DNA of 64,000 nt from Actinostola sp. cb2023 (lineage: Eukaryota; Cnidaria; Anthozoa; Actiniaria; Actinostolidae): assembly GCA_033675265.1 (NCBI GenBank), contig JAUJYZ010000460.1:186001-250000 (forward strand), in the 5' to 3' direction. The position numbers and the translations under genes were made by a program. Under the pieces are notes generated by a model. The model saw only the letters and a list, made by a program, of their open reading frames with translations, had not been told where the DNA came from and did not search any database. Below, piece by piece: positions 53,031 through 63,711 of the stretch (its first letter is position 1; every line of letters starts with the position of its first letter).

Positions 53031-54600
53031 GCTCAGTACTGCTCAGTACTGCTTCTAGATCAACTACACTGTTCCTAATGAGTGAATTCCTTTTATAATG
53101 TTTAGCCAGACATGCCACAACGGGACGAGTGTTTTGGTTAACTCAATCAGGTTGGACGGCGCCTTTTCCAACGTGATTGGTTGAATGATAAAACATGCCA
53201 ATCTTACAAAATAGTGGCCAACACAAAGATATCGGCTAACGCATTACTCGAGGAATGCCAAGGCTAAACTATCACGTGACATATCCCTTTTTGTAGCTAC
53301 TGGTAAGTAATTAAGTAAGTGTCCAAATTTTCGGGTTGACTCGGATTCGTTCGGAAAATTCGATTGAAGTGAGTCGAATTACTCGAACGAGAGCGAAGAC
53401 GAGTGAAGACTAGAAAACCTTTTCACGATGATACCAGATGTATTTTTGTTCTATTCTCGTCTCGACCGGCGTTTGATTCGACTACATTTTGTTGATTTTG
53501 TCAACTCGCGTCAATAGGCGACTTCTTATCGATTGCAACGTCCAAGCTACGTTCTTCCATGTGCTCGATGTGTGATGTTTACGCCAGTAAAACGAGTGAG
53601 GTAAAGTAAGACTCTAGTCTCTTTGACACTCTTTATATAATTTCCACCAGGCAAACGCCGAACCAAGATGGTTGTTCAGTTGACGATTACGTACTTGTTA
53701 AAGCACAGTATTAAAACAGACATTGCTATTACAATTAGTTACAGTTCTATTATATATGTTCTCTCAAATAAATGATTGTTACGATTACCAAATGTTCTTG
53801 TTGATTAAATTTTAAATAACAGTTATTTTCGTAGTTATTCTCTTCGTGTAGACCAAGGGGGCTGTGCCAGACTGTTGTTTGTTGTCGATTTCCGTTCATA
53901 TCGTTTACTGAATTAAGTTACTTGTGTAAAACTTGTGAACACTTGAAATCTCACTCTTAGCTTTGATTCAATCGTTTAATTGTTATTTTATTTTTGTTAT
54001 TATGGTTCATTAAATAAGTTATATATTTATAGCTTTACTTTGTTCTTTTGGATATAGACAAAGAGCCACTTCGGTGGAAATGGAATCATTAACCATTTAT
54101 TATCATTTTTGTCACACCAACATCACAACATTTTCTTTTCACGTTCCATTTCTTTTCTCCATAATTTTTTTCCTTCATTTCTCTCTTTTTATCTCTTTTT
54201 CTCTTGATCATTGTCTATTCGTTTTATTACTGGCTTCACAGCAGTAGCTACATGCAGTCCTAGACTGCCTATTTTTGACATTGTTGGAAATGATACGTAG
54301 TTTTAAATATTACAAGTATTCAATAACTTTCCTAGGAGAAACGTGAATGTAAAAGTCGGCTTGTACTTGGCGTATATATTACACTATCTTTGAAAGTTCA
54401 TCACTGAATCTGGAAGTGCAACCTAAGCAAAATGTAGACATCCATCTTCGTATACGTTACCACTTAGCTGTTTATAAACTAAACACACTGACACAAGGTC
54501 ACTGAGATATGATTCGGGTATTCCCCTGTTTCCTAAATTAGCTGAGCAAGACGTAATTCGTGAAAATGTAATAAATAATAAATCTGCTGAAAAGCGTGGC
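53031..54600. other. No recognised gene
   Basis: Apart from a GCTCAGTACT triplet repeat near 53035-53052 and pyrimidine-rich stretches near 54130-54220, I see no coding or repeat signal. Confidence 0.45.
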
Positions 54601-54608
54601 ATAACATT

Positions 54609-55803
54609 GTGTTCGCGTACTTAGATTTTAGTTGTGTTCGCGTACTTAGATTTTAGTTGTGTTCGCCTACTTAGATTTTAGTTGACGTGTTCGCCTACTT
54701 AGATTTTAGTTGTGTTCGCGTACTTAGAGTTTACTTGTGCCGTTCGCGTACTTAGATTTTAGTTGTGTTCGCGTACTTAGATTTTAGTTGTGTTCGCGTA
54801 CTTAGATTTTAGCGGCGTTCGCGTACTTATATTTTAGTTGTGTTCGCGTACTTATATTTTAGTTGTGTTCGCGTACTTAGATTTTAGTTGTGCCGTTCGC
54901 GTACTTAGATTTTAGTTGTGTTCGCGTACTTAGATTTTAGCTGTGTTCGCGTACTTATATTTTAGTTGTGTTCGCGTACTTAGAGTTTAGTTGTGCCGTT
55001 CGCGTACTTAGATTTTAGTTGTGTTCGCGTACTTAGATTTTAGTTGTGTTCGCGTACTTAGATTTTAGTTGTGTTCGCGTACTTAGATTTTAGTTGTGTT
55101 CGCGTACTTATATTTTAGTTGTGTTCGCGTACTTAGATTTTAGTTGTGCCGTTCGCGTACTTAGATTTTAGTTGTGTTCGCGTACTTAGTACTTATTTTA
55201 GTTGTGTTCGCGTACTTAGAGTTTACTTGTGCCGTTCGCGTACTTAGATTTTAGTTGTGTTCGCGTACTTAGATTTTAGTTGTGTTCGCGTACTTAGATT
55301 TTAGTTGTGTTCGCGTACTTAGATTTTAGTTGTGTTCGCGTACTTAGATTTTAGTTGTGTTCGCGTACTTAGATTTTAGTTGTGTTCGCGTACTTAGATT
55401 TTATTTTTGTGTTCGCGTACTTAGATTTTAGTTGTGCCGTTCGCGTACTTAGATTTTAGTTGTGTTCGCGTACTTAGATTTTAGCTGCGTTCGCGTACTT
55501 ATATTTTAGTTGTGTTCGCGTACTTAGATTTTAGTTGTGTTCGCGTACTTAGATATTAGTTGTGTTCGCGTACTTAGATTTTAGTTGTGTTCGCGTACTT
55601 AGATTTTAGTTGTGTTCGCGTACTTAGATTTTAGTTGTGTTCGCGTACTTAGATTTTAGTTGTGTTCGCGTACTTAGATTTTAGTTGTGTTCGCGTACTT
55701 AGATTTTAGTTGTGTTCGCGTACTTAGATTTTAGTTGTGTTCGCGTACTTAGATTTTAGTTGTGTTCGCGTACTTAGATTTTAGTTGTGTTCGCGTACTT
55801 AGA
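54609..55803 (+). repeat. 25-bp minisatellite, about 48 copies
   Basis: Unit TGTGTTCGCGTACTTAGATTTTAGT, with 28-bp variants containing GTGCCGTTCGCG and changes such as TTATATTTT. The right part (55540-55800) is the most uniform, so it expanded most recently. Each unit contains CGCG. It lies between sulfotransferase exon 1 and exon 2 (copy 1), in the first intron. Confidence 0.95.
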
Positions 55804-56166
55804 CGATTAGCCCTATGAGCCATCGTACATCGTAGATCTTGACCATTTCATTCTTCAAGGACTTATTCTGTTTCAATTTGGACTGAAGTTCTTCTTTGAT
55901 GACATTTTAAGTGAATCAGTGTGTCGATGATTTAGACCACGTGCTCGACTTAGTATGAACTGCCATTATAATCTATTTGCAATCAGGCAAATTTAAACTT
56001 ACTTGATAATGACATCGGACGAATACGAAACGTCGTAATTTCCTTGCGTTTGTCTTTCTTATAAATATAGTTTCTAAGTCGAAACTCATTATTATTATTT
56101 TATGATATTTTAATATCATAAAATAATATCATAAAACCTGATTGAAGACGGATGGCATTATTATTT
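55804..56166. other. No recognised gene
   Basis: AT-rich. It contains an AT palindrome TGATATTTTAATATCA near 56102. Confidence 0.45.
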
Positions 56167-56590
56167 TTTTATATGGAGAGTACTGCTTGTGTTGTGACAA
56201 TTCACCAACACCTCGATGACATTCTCATACAACATCTTTAAAATACGCATATCGCGGACCAAATGATTAAAGGGGGACTCGGGAACGTATCGACGAACAC
56301 ATCCCCTGCCTTGATCGGAAGATCTTTGATGTCATTCAGATATTCTCTGGTAACCCCAGGTTCATGAATTACGCCATCGATGGTCGGCCATATCGACGGA
56401 TGGCAATATTCAGCTTGTTGCTGCAGATTGCTTTGTTCTGATGTTGACATCACGAAGTTTTCTAGGTGGAGAGTACTGCTTGTGTTGTGACAATTCACCA
56501 ACACCTCGAATCTCGATGACATTCTCATACAACATCTTTAAAATATTCATACACATCGACCAATGACCGACCACGATTAAAGGGGGACTC
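56167..56590. repeat. Direct duplication of the sulfotransferase 5' flank
   Basis: GGAGAGTACTGCTTGTGTTG through the start of the TTAA-MITE (AGGGGGACTC) is present twice: 56174-56280 and 56471-56590. The left copy is fused to the 3' end of exon 1. The repeats differ by small indels (TCGAATC insertion; ATTCATACACATCG versus ACGCATATCGCG). Confidence 0.8.
56280..56450 (-). pseudogene. Sulfotransferase copy 1, exon 1 with lost splice donor
   Basis: ATG at 56450 gives MSTSEQSNLQQQAEYCHP, then IDGVIHEPGVTREYL and AGDVFVDTFP. It aligns with exon 1 at 38492-38669 up to the CCCG of the P-loop, but the AATCAG plus GT donor that should follow is replaced by GAGTCCCCCTTTAATC, the end of the TTAA-MITE from the duplicated flank. 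The P-loop lysine, serine and glycine and the donor are therefore lost and normal splicing to exon 2 at 49970 is not possible. Copy 1 is therefore probably a pseudogene, unless it uses an exon 1 elsewhere. Confidence 0.75.
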
Positions 56591-57117
56591 TGACGAAAAT
56601 CGTTCGAAATTATAATTTAGCTGAAACTTCACTGAAATAATCACAAAGAGCCATACAATTACTGGTTAATGTGTTTTCTCAAAATTCCTATGGGAAGTAT
56701 TGCATTTTTATGAATCTTTAGAAGTGTCAGTGATGTCATCTACTCAACCCAAACAATCAACACGGCTACGCTCCATACATTTCTTTGTGTTTAGTTTCTT
56801 GAATTATTTTATTTCTATGAAACTAAAAGTTTGGGTGAAGGAGTTTTCTTACATTATTTGTGCTTAGGATTGATTGTCTGACCAGTTTTCTTCAATGCAG
56901 AGCTGTTATCTGAACAAAACATTGAGATATTTTGATAACAAAACTACAAAGAAATGTATGGAACTGAGTGTTGGGATGACTCCTCTAACGATTCATAAAA
57001 ATATAGTATTCCCCTCTGGAATATCGAAAAAAGATTTTATCTAGTGATTATTAGACCCTTGAAGAATTATTCAATGAAGTTTCAGCTAAATTAAATTTCG
57101 AACGATTTTCGTCAGAG
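56581..57117. mobile_element. Second copy of the TTAA-flanked palindromic MITE
   Basis: It starts AGGGGGACTCTGACGAAAAT after TTAA (56577-56580). The right arm ends ATTTTCGTCAGAG at 57117 without the final CCCCCT and TTAA, so the right tip is lost or mutated. The body shares AATTCCTATGGGAAGTA and TCAACCCAAAC segments with the copy at 9642-10200. Confidence 0.8.
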
Positions 57118-57202
57118 AATGATAGCTAGAGAACAGCAAACTTAATTATGCAAGTGGCGAGCTTTGAAGCTGAGGGAAATTGAGGGGTAAAACAATGACT
57201 CA

Positions 57203-57518
57203 TTTCCATATTGACCGTATCTACATAGCAATGGTTTCTAAATACGCAAAATATGCAAATGACCTATATCGTTTCTAAAGCCTGTTCCTCACTAGCGAGA
57301 CATAATCGCAAGCACAAGCAACATGGTCCAACATATACGCAGACTCAGGACACCATTTATGCAATGGGTGTGACAAAAGACAACGCATTACTGAGTCGAT
57401 CTGCATATGTTGCTTTGCTTGTGCTCATGTCGCTAGTGAGGACCAGGCTTAAGCTACGGGTATAATTTGTATATTTCGCATATTGAGAAACGATTTCTAG
57501 ATACGGTAAATATGGAAA
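57203..57518. mobile_element. 316-bp fold-back MITE
   Basis: The outer arms TTTCCATATTGACCGTATCT and AGATACGGTAAATATGGAAA are inverse. The inner arms CCTGTTCCTCACTAGCGAGA and CGCTAGTGAGGACCAGG, with AAGCACAAGCAACAT and ATGTTGCTTTGCTTGTGCT, continue the stem. The 70-codon ORF over it is spurious. The target duplication is not clear. Confidence 0.75.
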
Positions 57519-57618
57519 CTCAATTTAATCCATCTGCAACGATCGGTATTTACACACACAAAAAATTACACGAAAACTAAGCCCATTGCCGGCATTATCT
57601 CAGTTTAGATAAAATAAT

Positions 57619-57739
57619 GGTAACAAATTTCTTCAAAGTATCAATTGTATATTTAACAGACGTTTCGGGCATAAGGATGAAGGGCTATGCCCGAAATGTC
57701 TGTTAAAACTACTAATTGACACTGAAGAAATTTGTTACC
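57619..57739. repeat. 121-bp hairpin with hammerhead-like core
   Basis: GGTAACAAATTTCTTC and GAAGAAATTTGTTACC form the outer arms, and ACAGACGTTTCGGGCATA and TATGCCCGAAATGTCTGT the inner arms. The plus-strand segment GGATGAAGGGCTATGCCCGA followed by AATGTC resembles a hammerhead ribozyme core (CUGAUGA, stem II, GAAA) with the first two positions changed. Confidence 0.6.
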
Positions 57740-59135
57740 ATTTTTTAACTAAAAGTACAGTCTCACGCATCTCCAAGAACTTCTAGTTCATTTTTATATA
57801 TTATCTCAGTTTACTGTACTAACCTTTTTCCGATGATATGCCTCCATGTCATGTGTATACACCTATTTCAATCGTTCCAAGACCGAACTGCATTATGGTA
57901 ACAGCTTGATCGTGAATAGCCAAAAATAGCACTTCCTGTATGAAAAGCTGTATGATATTATAAGTCTTATAACTATAATTTGAATTCAAAATTCAAATTT
58001 ATATATTTGTGTTAGAAAAAAAACTAAGTGTTCACGGTTCGAGTGTCCATACTGTAAAATACTCAACCTTACCTTGGTTTTTCCTTTCAAAAGCTTTTTA
58101 TTTTTTGCCATTAAAAAGAAAAGCAAAAGACTACACAGCTTCTGCTCCAAGATAACAAAGCAGTGGTCGCACGATTTCTATGATGTTTACATGCAAAGTC
58201 TGCACTGAATACAAATACAAAACTGAGCGAAACAATATCGTCAACTCTCTGAGAAAATTCTCTAATACCCCGTTCACACCAAACCTTGTTTAGTTAAACT
58301 GAGTTTATTCTCGCTTCTCTAATTCGAGGGCATTTGATTTCACAAGAATCAAACTACCTGGAATTTCTACTGTGCAACAGAAAGGACAGTTTACCAGCAG
58401 TTTTGTGCCAAAGGTTGCATGGCGTTTGTAGATAAGACTTAATTTCTTAAACCCGTTTAGTTAAACCACCTTAAACCATGTTTAGATATAAGACTCATTG
58501 AAGGATTTTACGAATACTCAGGCGAATTGAGCAAAATTAAGGTGCTACAAATATAAACTACACAACGGTCAAAGTCAAAGCAATCACGAAAACAAACTAT
58601 ATTGCTAAACTTAATGTGGTCTTACCGGCACTTGTATTCAACAATTACGAAGTCCAAGCTCATTTTCTCTTGATGATATTTATCTGGAAATCACTTGTGT
58701 AAGTGTATTAACTCTCTTTGAAGCTAATTAAAAAAGCAGCTGAAAGCTCTATGCTGCTTATCAAATCAAGGCTTTTTTCTTAGCATTTCGCTTGTTACCA
58801 TTTTTGTCCACAATTTTTAATTTTGGTAAAATAACCGCTGACCACCTGAATCGCCTTTTCAAATAACCACAGACAGCCCACTACTACTCCACAAGCCTTC
58901 ACTAACCCAGTCCTGAACACTGCATGCTATTTACAAACTGTATTATGACCCATGAAGCGAAATAAACCAATTTTAGTACTTAATGTTGCTCGGGAAAAAA
59001 AGTTGCCCGAAATCTAACCAATCACGTTCCATTCCCAAAATAGATCGAGTTCTAAAAATAGAATTAACGGCGATATGATGGGTCAAGAGCCCAATACGGG
59101 AGATTCCTTCTCTCACCTCATTTTCTCTTGGTAAG
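57740..59135. other. No recognised gene
   Basis: AT-rich. GTTTAGTTAAAC-type segments recur near 58290 and 58455, possibly an old MITE with a CGTTCACACC end at 58265. No coding signal. Confidence 0.4.
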
Positions 59136-59139
59136 AATC

Positions 59140-59195
59140 ACATTAAAGATCTTCCGATCAACAGATCTAGGCAGAGGGTGTCTTCGTGGATACGT
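59140..59195 (+). pseudogene. Sulfotransferase exon-1 relic (opposite strand)
   Basis: AAAGATCTTCCGATCA, then GGCAGAGGGTGTCTTCGTGG and ATACGTAC match the KDLPIKAGDVFVDTYP part of exon 1 with an 8-bp insertion and point changes. It is on the plus strand, unlike the other sulfotransferase exons here. It is too short to be functional. Confidence 0.55.
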
Positions 59196-59319
59196 ACAAC
59201 GGACTTTCGTTATGAAGTTCTATTTTCCCTCCGTATAGAATGAGGATACTCGAACATCAAAGTTGAAATAAAAATAAAGATCTACAACTTAGCTTCGTGT
59301 TGTGTTTTTAGGTCGTTGG

Positions 59320-59469
59320 TAGAGCAGATTTCGTATGACTGTGAAAAACTTACGGCACGGACGTGTCGTGCCGCGTGACCGTGATGATTTAGGATTTCGA
59401 ATGAAACCGTGCCGTGACCGTGCCGTGCCGTGCGCCGTGGTTTTTCACAGTCATACGAAATTTGCTCTA
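59320..59469. mobile_element. 150-bp hairpin MITE with CGTGCCGTG core
   Basis: TAGAGCAGATTTCGTATGAC and GTCATACGAAATTTGCTCTA are near-perfect inverse ends, with CTGTGAAAAAC and GTTTTTCACAG inside. The core is a run of GTGCCGTGACCGTGCCGTG. The short ORFs on both strands are shadows. Confidence 0.75.
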
Positions 59470-60816
59470 AGTGTACATATCTATGGGTACACGACCAAAC
59501 AAGCTTTAGCGCCATGTTGGCTCGTCAGCAAAGGACGACGATTCTAGTGGTTCTATATTGGTAGTGGAAATATCTCGTTAACGTCAATAATGTGAAGGCA
59601 GATTTTTCAACTGTTTCAGTCTGACTAGCAAAGCTGTGTCTTGCTTGGTGATCTGGCAAAGTTTCAAAAAATTGCTTTATTCACGTTAACCTGATATTTT
59701 CACTACCAATATAAAACCACATACAGTATGTGGTTCTAATTGTGAACAGTTCTAATTGTGAACACTTTTCAGTAAAAGTGCCGTTTTTATACAGTAAAGT
59801 TAAGATCGACCAAAAATATTTTACCCGAGCAAATATTGATTTATTTTCAATCATTCAATGCTATTTTGGGCTTCCTGACATTTATTCCGCGCAAAATTTC
59901 AACTTTGATTCAAAGTAAGCTGACGACTGTTGTTTACAAAATCGAATTTTAAGCGCGCCTTTAAGATTCTCAGTGGCAAAGTTCGCATATTTTCTTTCTA
60001 AAAACGCAAAGTATGGAGTTTGTTTTTATATGAGCTAAAAGGTAAATAATAACACTTTTCTTTACAAAACAATAATTAGAAAAGTGTTGAAAATGAACGA
60101 GCAGCATCGGAATGAAAAATTGTGCGTGTTTTTGCGATATGCATCTAATTGTAAACACGCATATGCTCACGCATAACCTGGCACTTCATAACATAAGTAG
60201 TTCTTGAGATATAGAGTAAAATTGCCGCTAATGTACCTGCACTGGTACTTACAATAGCAAATATTGAGAAGGAAATATGTATAAGAAGTCCGCGTTTGTG
60301 ATACAAATTTGCGCCATTGCGTTGTTAGCAATTACACGAGCGTGATGAACGGCACTGATGCATCAATGAACATGCGAACACGTTTAGCGTTCCCGTCTGA
60401 CTTCACTTCGTTTTAACATTTTTCTATCATTCGTATCGAAATAACACGAACATAAATATTGTTTAAAGACAACTTGGAACTTGTACATCGAATTGCAAGG
60501 CTAGAAATCGATAATAATCACACAATATTAAGCCAATAAAAAGCAAGCCAAAAGTGTTCACAATTACAAACATCTGTTCACCATTAGAACTACCAACGGA
60601 CATGATATAATAAAATATATTTAGAAAAGTTCAATAATAAATACAACGAAACTTAATCACATGTTAGCTGAAGTGTAGAGCTAATTTATAGCAAGGGTTC
60701 AGGATAATCGTACCATATGTTGACGAGAAATAACAACGAGGAGCTTTACCCAGAAAAAAATTCACAGCATGGGTCGTAAATCGGTGTTTTGTGGGTGTGA
60801 AAATGTACGCATTTAC
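59470..60816. other. No recognised gene
   Basis: AT-rich. The local duplication TTCTAATTGTGAACA occurs at 59735 and 59749. No coding or RNA signal was found. Confidence 0.45.
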
Positions 60817-60904
60817 GCCGTCTAATTTTCGATTCTGTTGTTGTTATAGTTTGTTGATTAAAATCAACAAACTATAACAACAACAGAATCGAAAATTAGA
60901 CGGC
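60817..60904. repeat. Perfect 43-bp-arm palindrome
   Basis: GCCGTCTAATTTTCGATTCT onward (43 bp) is exactly mirrored around an AA spacer, ending AGAATCGAAAATTAGACGGC. No mismatch was found. It could extrude a cruciform. Confidence 0.9.
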
Positions 60905-60947
60905 ATAATTATCGATCAGTTATATTTGTTAGAGAGAGAGAAAAATC

Positions 60948-61505
60948 CCAAGAGCAGATTTACGGGCGGAACACCTAGTAACTTCTGCTGCTCTGCTTTC
61001 GGGCGAATCACCTTAAAAGCAGTTGGAATATTAAGTAGAATAAAGCTAGATGTGACTGTTATGTTTACTTAGTAGTTACAGAGAGGAAAATACATCCCAA
61101 GAACAGATTTACGGGCGGAACACCTAGTAACTTCTGCTGCTCTGCTTTCGGGCGAATCACCTTAAAAGCAGTTGGAATATTAAGTAGAATAAAGCTAGAT
61201 GTGACTGTTATGTTTACTTAGTAGTTACAGAGAGGAAAATACATCCCACTACTACTAACAGATTTACGGGCGGAACACCTAGTAACTTCTGCTGCTCTGC
61301 TTTCGGGCGAATCACCTTAAAAGCAGTTGGAATATTAAGTAGAATAAAGCTAGATGTGACTGTTATGTTTACTTAGTAGTTACAGAGAGGAAAATACATC
61401 CCAAGAACAGATTTACGGGCGGAACACCTAGTAACTTCTGCTGCTCTGCTTTCGGGCGAGTCACCTTAAAAGCAGTTGGAATATCAAGTAGAATAAAGCA
61501 AGATA
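60948..61505 (+). repeat. 149-155-bp tandem repeat, about 3.7 copies
   Basis: ATTTACGGGCGGAACACC starts at 60958, 61107, 61262 and 61411, giving periods of 149, 155 and 149 bp (the third boundary has an extra CTACTA). The last copy is cut off near 61505 after AAGCA. Copies are almost identical. Confidence 0.9.
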
Positions 61506-61718
61506 TGACTTATTTAAATAGGATGTTTGACTTTTTGAACACCTTCGGAATTTGGCGCGCTTTTTGGTTGTTTATCGGCAAGACTGCGAGCAACTTCTAA
61601 ACAACTTCCTTCACCAAAGCCTCCAATTGTAGTGACAATACAAGAAATGTACTTTTAATCTAGCTCACTTGTTAGCTTTCTTACTTTAATTTTGCTGTCC
61701 TTGAGTTTTCTTGTTTAC

Positions 61719-61990
61719 CTGCAACCCGGTACTTGATTTCCGTTCGACATCATCTGACATCATCTCACGGATCATGGAACTCGAATCGAAGTCATTTATG
61801 AAATCAATGACTTTCGCGAAATCGCGAGCTAGACAGCCATGGTTTAAATCTCTGATCTGAACGTCAGAAGACAGCCACAAATTCCAAATAGTCGAAGCGT
61901 AGACTTCTTCGGTTCGGCCTTTAATAAGAATCTCGCTTCGCAAGTGGACGCCATTTTCAAAATCGAGCTTTTTCAATGGCACACGTCCGA
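61719..61990 (-). CDS. Possible exon of unknown protein
   Basis: A minus-strand frame of about 90 codons contains LDFENGVHLRSEILIKG, VYASTIWNLWLSSD, CLARDFAKVIDFINDFD and SMIREMMSDDVE, and ends at a TTGCAG/GTAAAC donor at 61718. Composition looks protein-like. No ATG starts this frame; an ATG in another frame (61954) gives a shorter peptide. I do not recognise a family. Confidence 0.25.
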
Positions 61991-63711
61991 TTTTAAATAT
62001 CCTCGCCTGGGAAAGCTATAAATCTCATTGGTGAGAGCGTATCACTGACGACTCGTGACAAGAAGTGACGAAGAAACTCGACGAAACTGCATCGATCCTT
62101 ACGCCATTGATCTGAAGAGTGGAAGTGATCTTTCGATTTGCGCGCAAAATACATAGTCAAGAATGACATTATAAAAGTGACCTTCTAGATTTATTAACTT
62201 TATTAACAGGCATTACAATGCCTGATGATGACATACACTACAGAGTTGTACTCATGAAGGTTCAATATCCGTATCGACACTCCATAGTGATGACATATCA
62301 TGTACCACAGTGTTTGATGATATCGTACTTAAACAATAGCAAATTGAGTCTCCCGCAGCGAAACAACTCACTATCAAAGTGAGTTGTTTCACTTTTTTCC
62401 GGCTAAAGCTTCTCGTTATAGTAATTTGCATAATCCTAATTCTTTGATTTTAGCTATTATTAAACCTGAATCTAAACCTAAGTAATCTTTGTAGTATGTA
62501 TGTGAAAAAACAATTGAAAAATTTGAACTTTAGAGGGCTTATTCAGCAATTTTATGATGAAAATTACCCACAATGCACCCGATATATTGATATATTGATA
62601 TATATTGCTTTTACAGAATTTTTGCAAATCGCTGTACAAATATATATATATATATATATTTATTTTTTATTAGTACTATCATAACAATTACACAATTACA
62701 CAAAAATTATATATAATTATTTTACAACAATATATGTTCATATAGATATATTAATAAAACACACACATAGAACATGGCGCAATAGTTTAGGGATTCGTGT
62801 GTAACTATAGCGTCCAATGCTCGGAATAGATCAAAAACTGCTTAACAAAAAAAGTGCTTAATTTAATTTGATGATTTAGCTTAAGGGACCCTTAAACTGT
62901 CCCCATTTCGTTAAATGTACATTCAGTTTGTTGTTCTTGAAGGCAATTTTGTATTCAATTTGCTCATATTCTTTGAGCTGTAAGATAAAATGGCTACGGT
63001 TAGGTGGGGCGCCCTGCGGTCTTGCCTGATATAGCGTAAGCTTATATATTAGGAGTATAAAGTTAAACTAAAGTTAATTAAAAAGTTAACCCCTAATACT
63101 ATATTTACGTAGCTTAATACAAATATTTTCAGAACGTCAAATGAAGAATAATACTTGGGCTGCCCATGAAAATACCACTAAAAATGACGCTGGAACATCA
63201 GCCACCCAACCCCATCTCCAATCCATCCCTCGGGACTGCTGCTACAAGACTCCTCAGTACGATGTAAACTAATAATGAATATGTACGGGGGCTGCCTGTG
63301 CTATTTTTGACTCTTCTCTTGGTGATGTCACTTTTCTTTATACAGGGGAGAGCCAAAACGCCGGAGTGTCAAAAGACCAAGTAAATGTCAGTTTATTTTA
63401 TTAGTACATTTCGATACATTTTAAAAATAATATACGCGCTGAATAATGCATCTAAAATTAATCCTTACTGAGAAACTGTTTGGTAGTATTGGACAAAGGC
63501 AGGTCAGACTAAAGCTTGTTTTTCCCGAATTCAGTAATACGCGCGATTTCTTCTAATTCTTGTAATTCAGTCTTAATTGTACGTCGGGAAAGCTGCAGGA
63601 ACCTGATCTACCGTACGTAAATGACAGATTATGATATACACTGGCCACCAAAGAACCTTAACATGTGAAATGTAGAAGATTTCATTGTTTTCTACTAAGT
63701 GATTCTCATAA
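61991..63711. other. AT-rich flank with a small hairpin
   Basis: GAAACAACTCACT (62360-62372) pairs with AGTGAGTTGTTTC (62378-62390). A (TA)n run lies at 62641-62662. Otherwise nothing recognisable. Confidence 0.45.

Noticed and set aside
59282..59547. 70- and 77-codon ORFs on opposite strands
   Set aside because: Both overlie the hairpin MITE at 59320-59469 and mirror each other.
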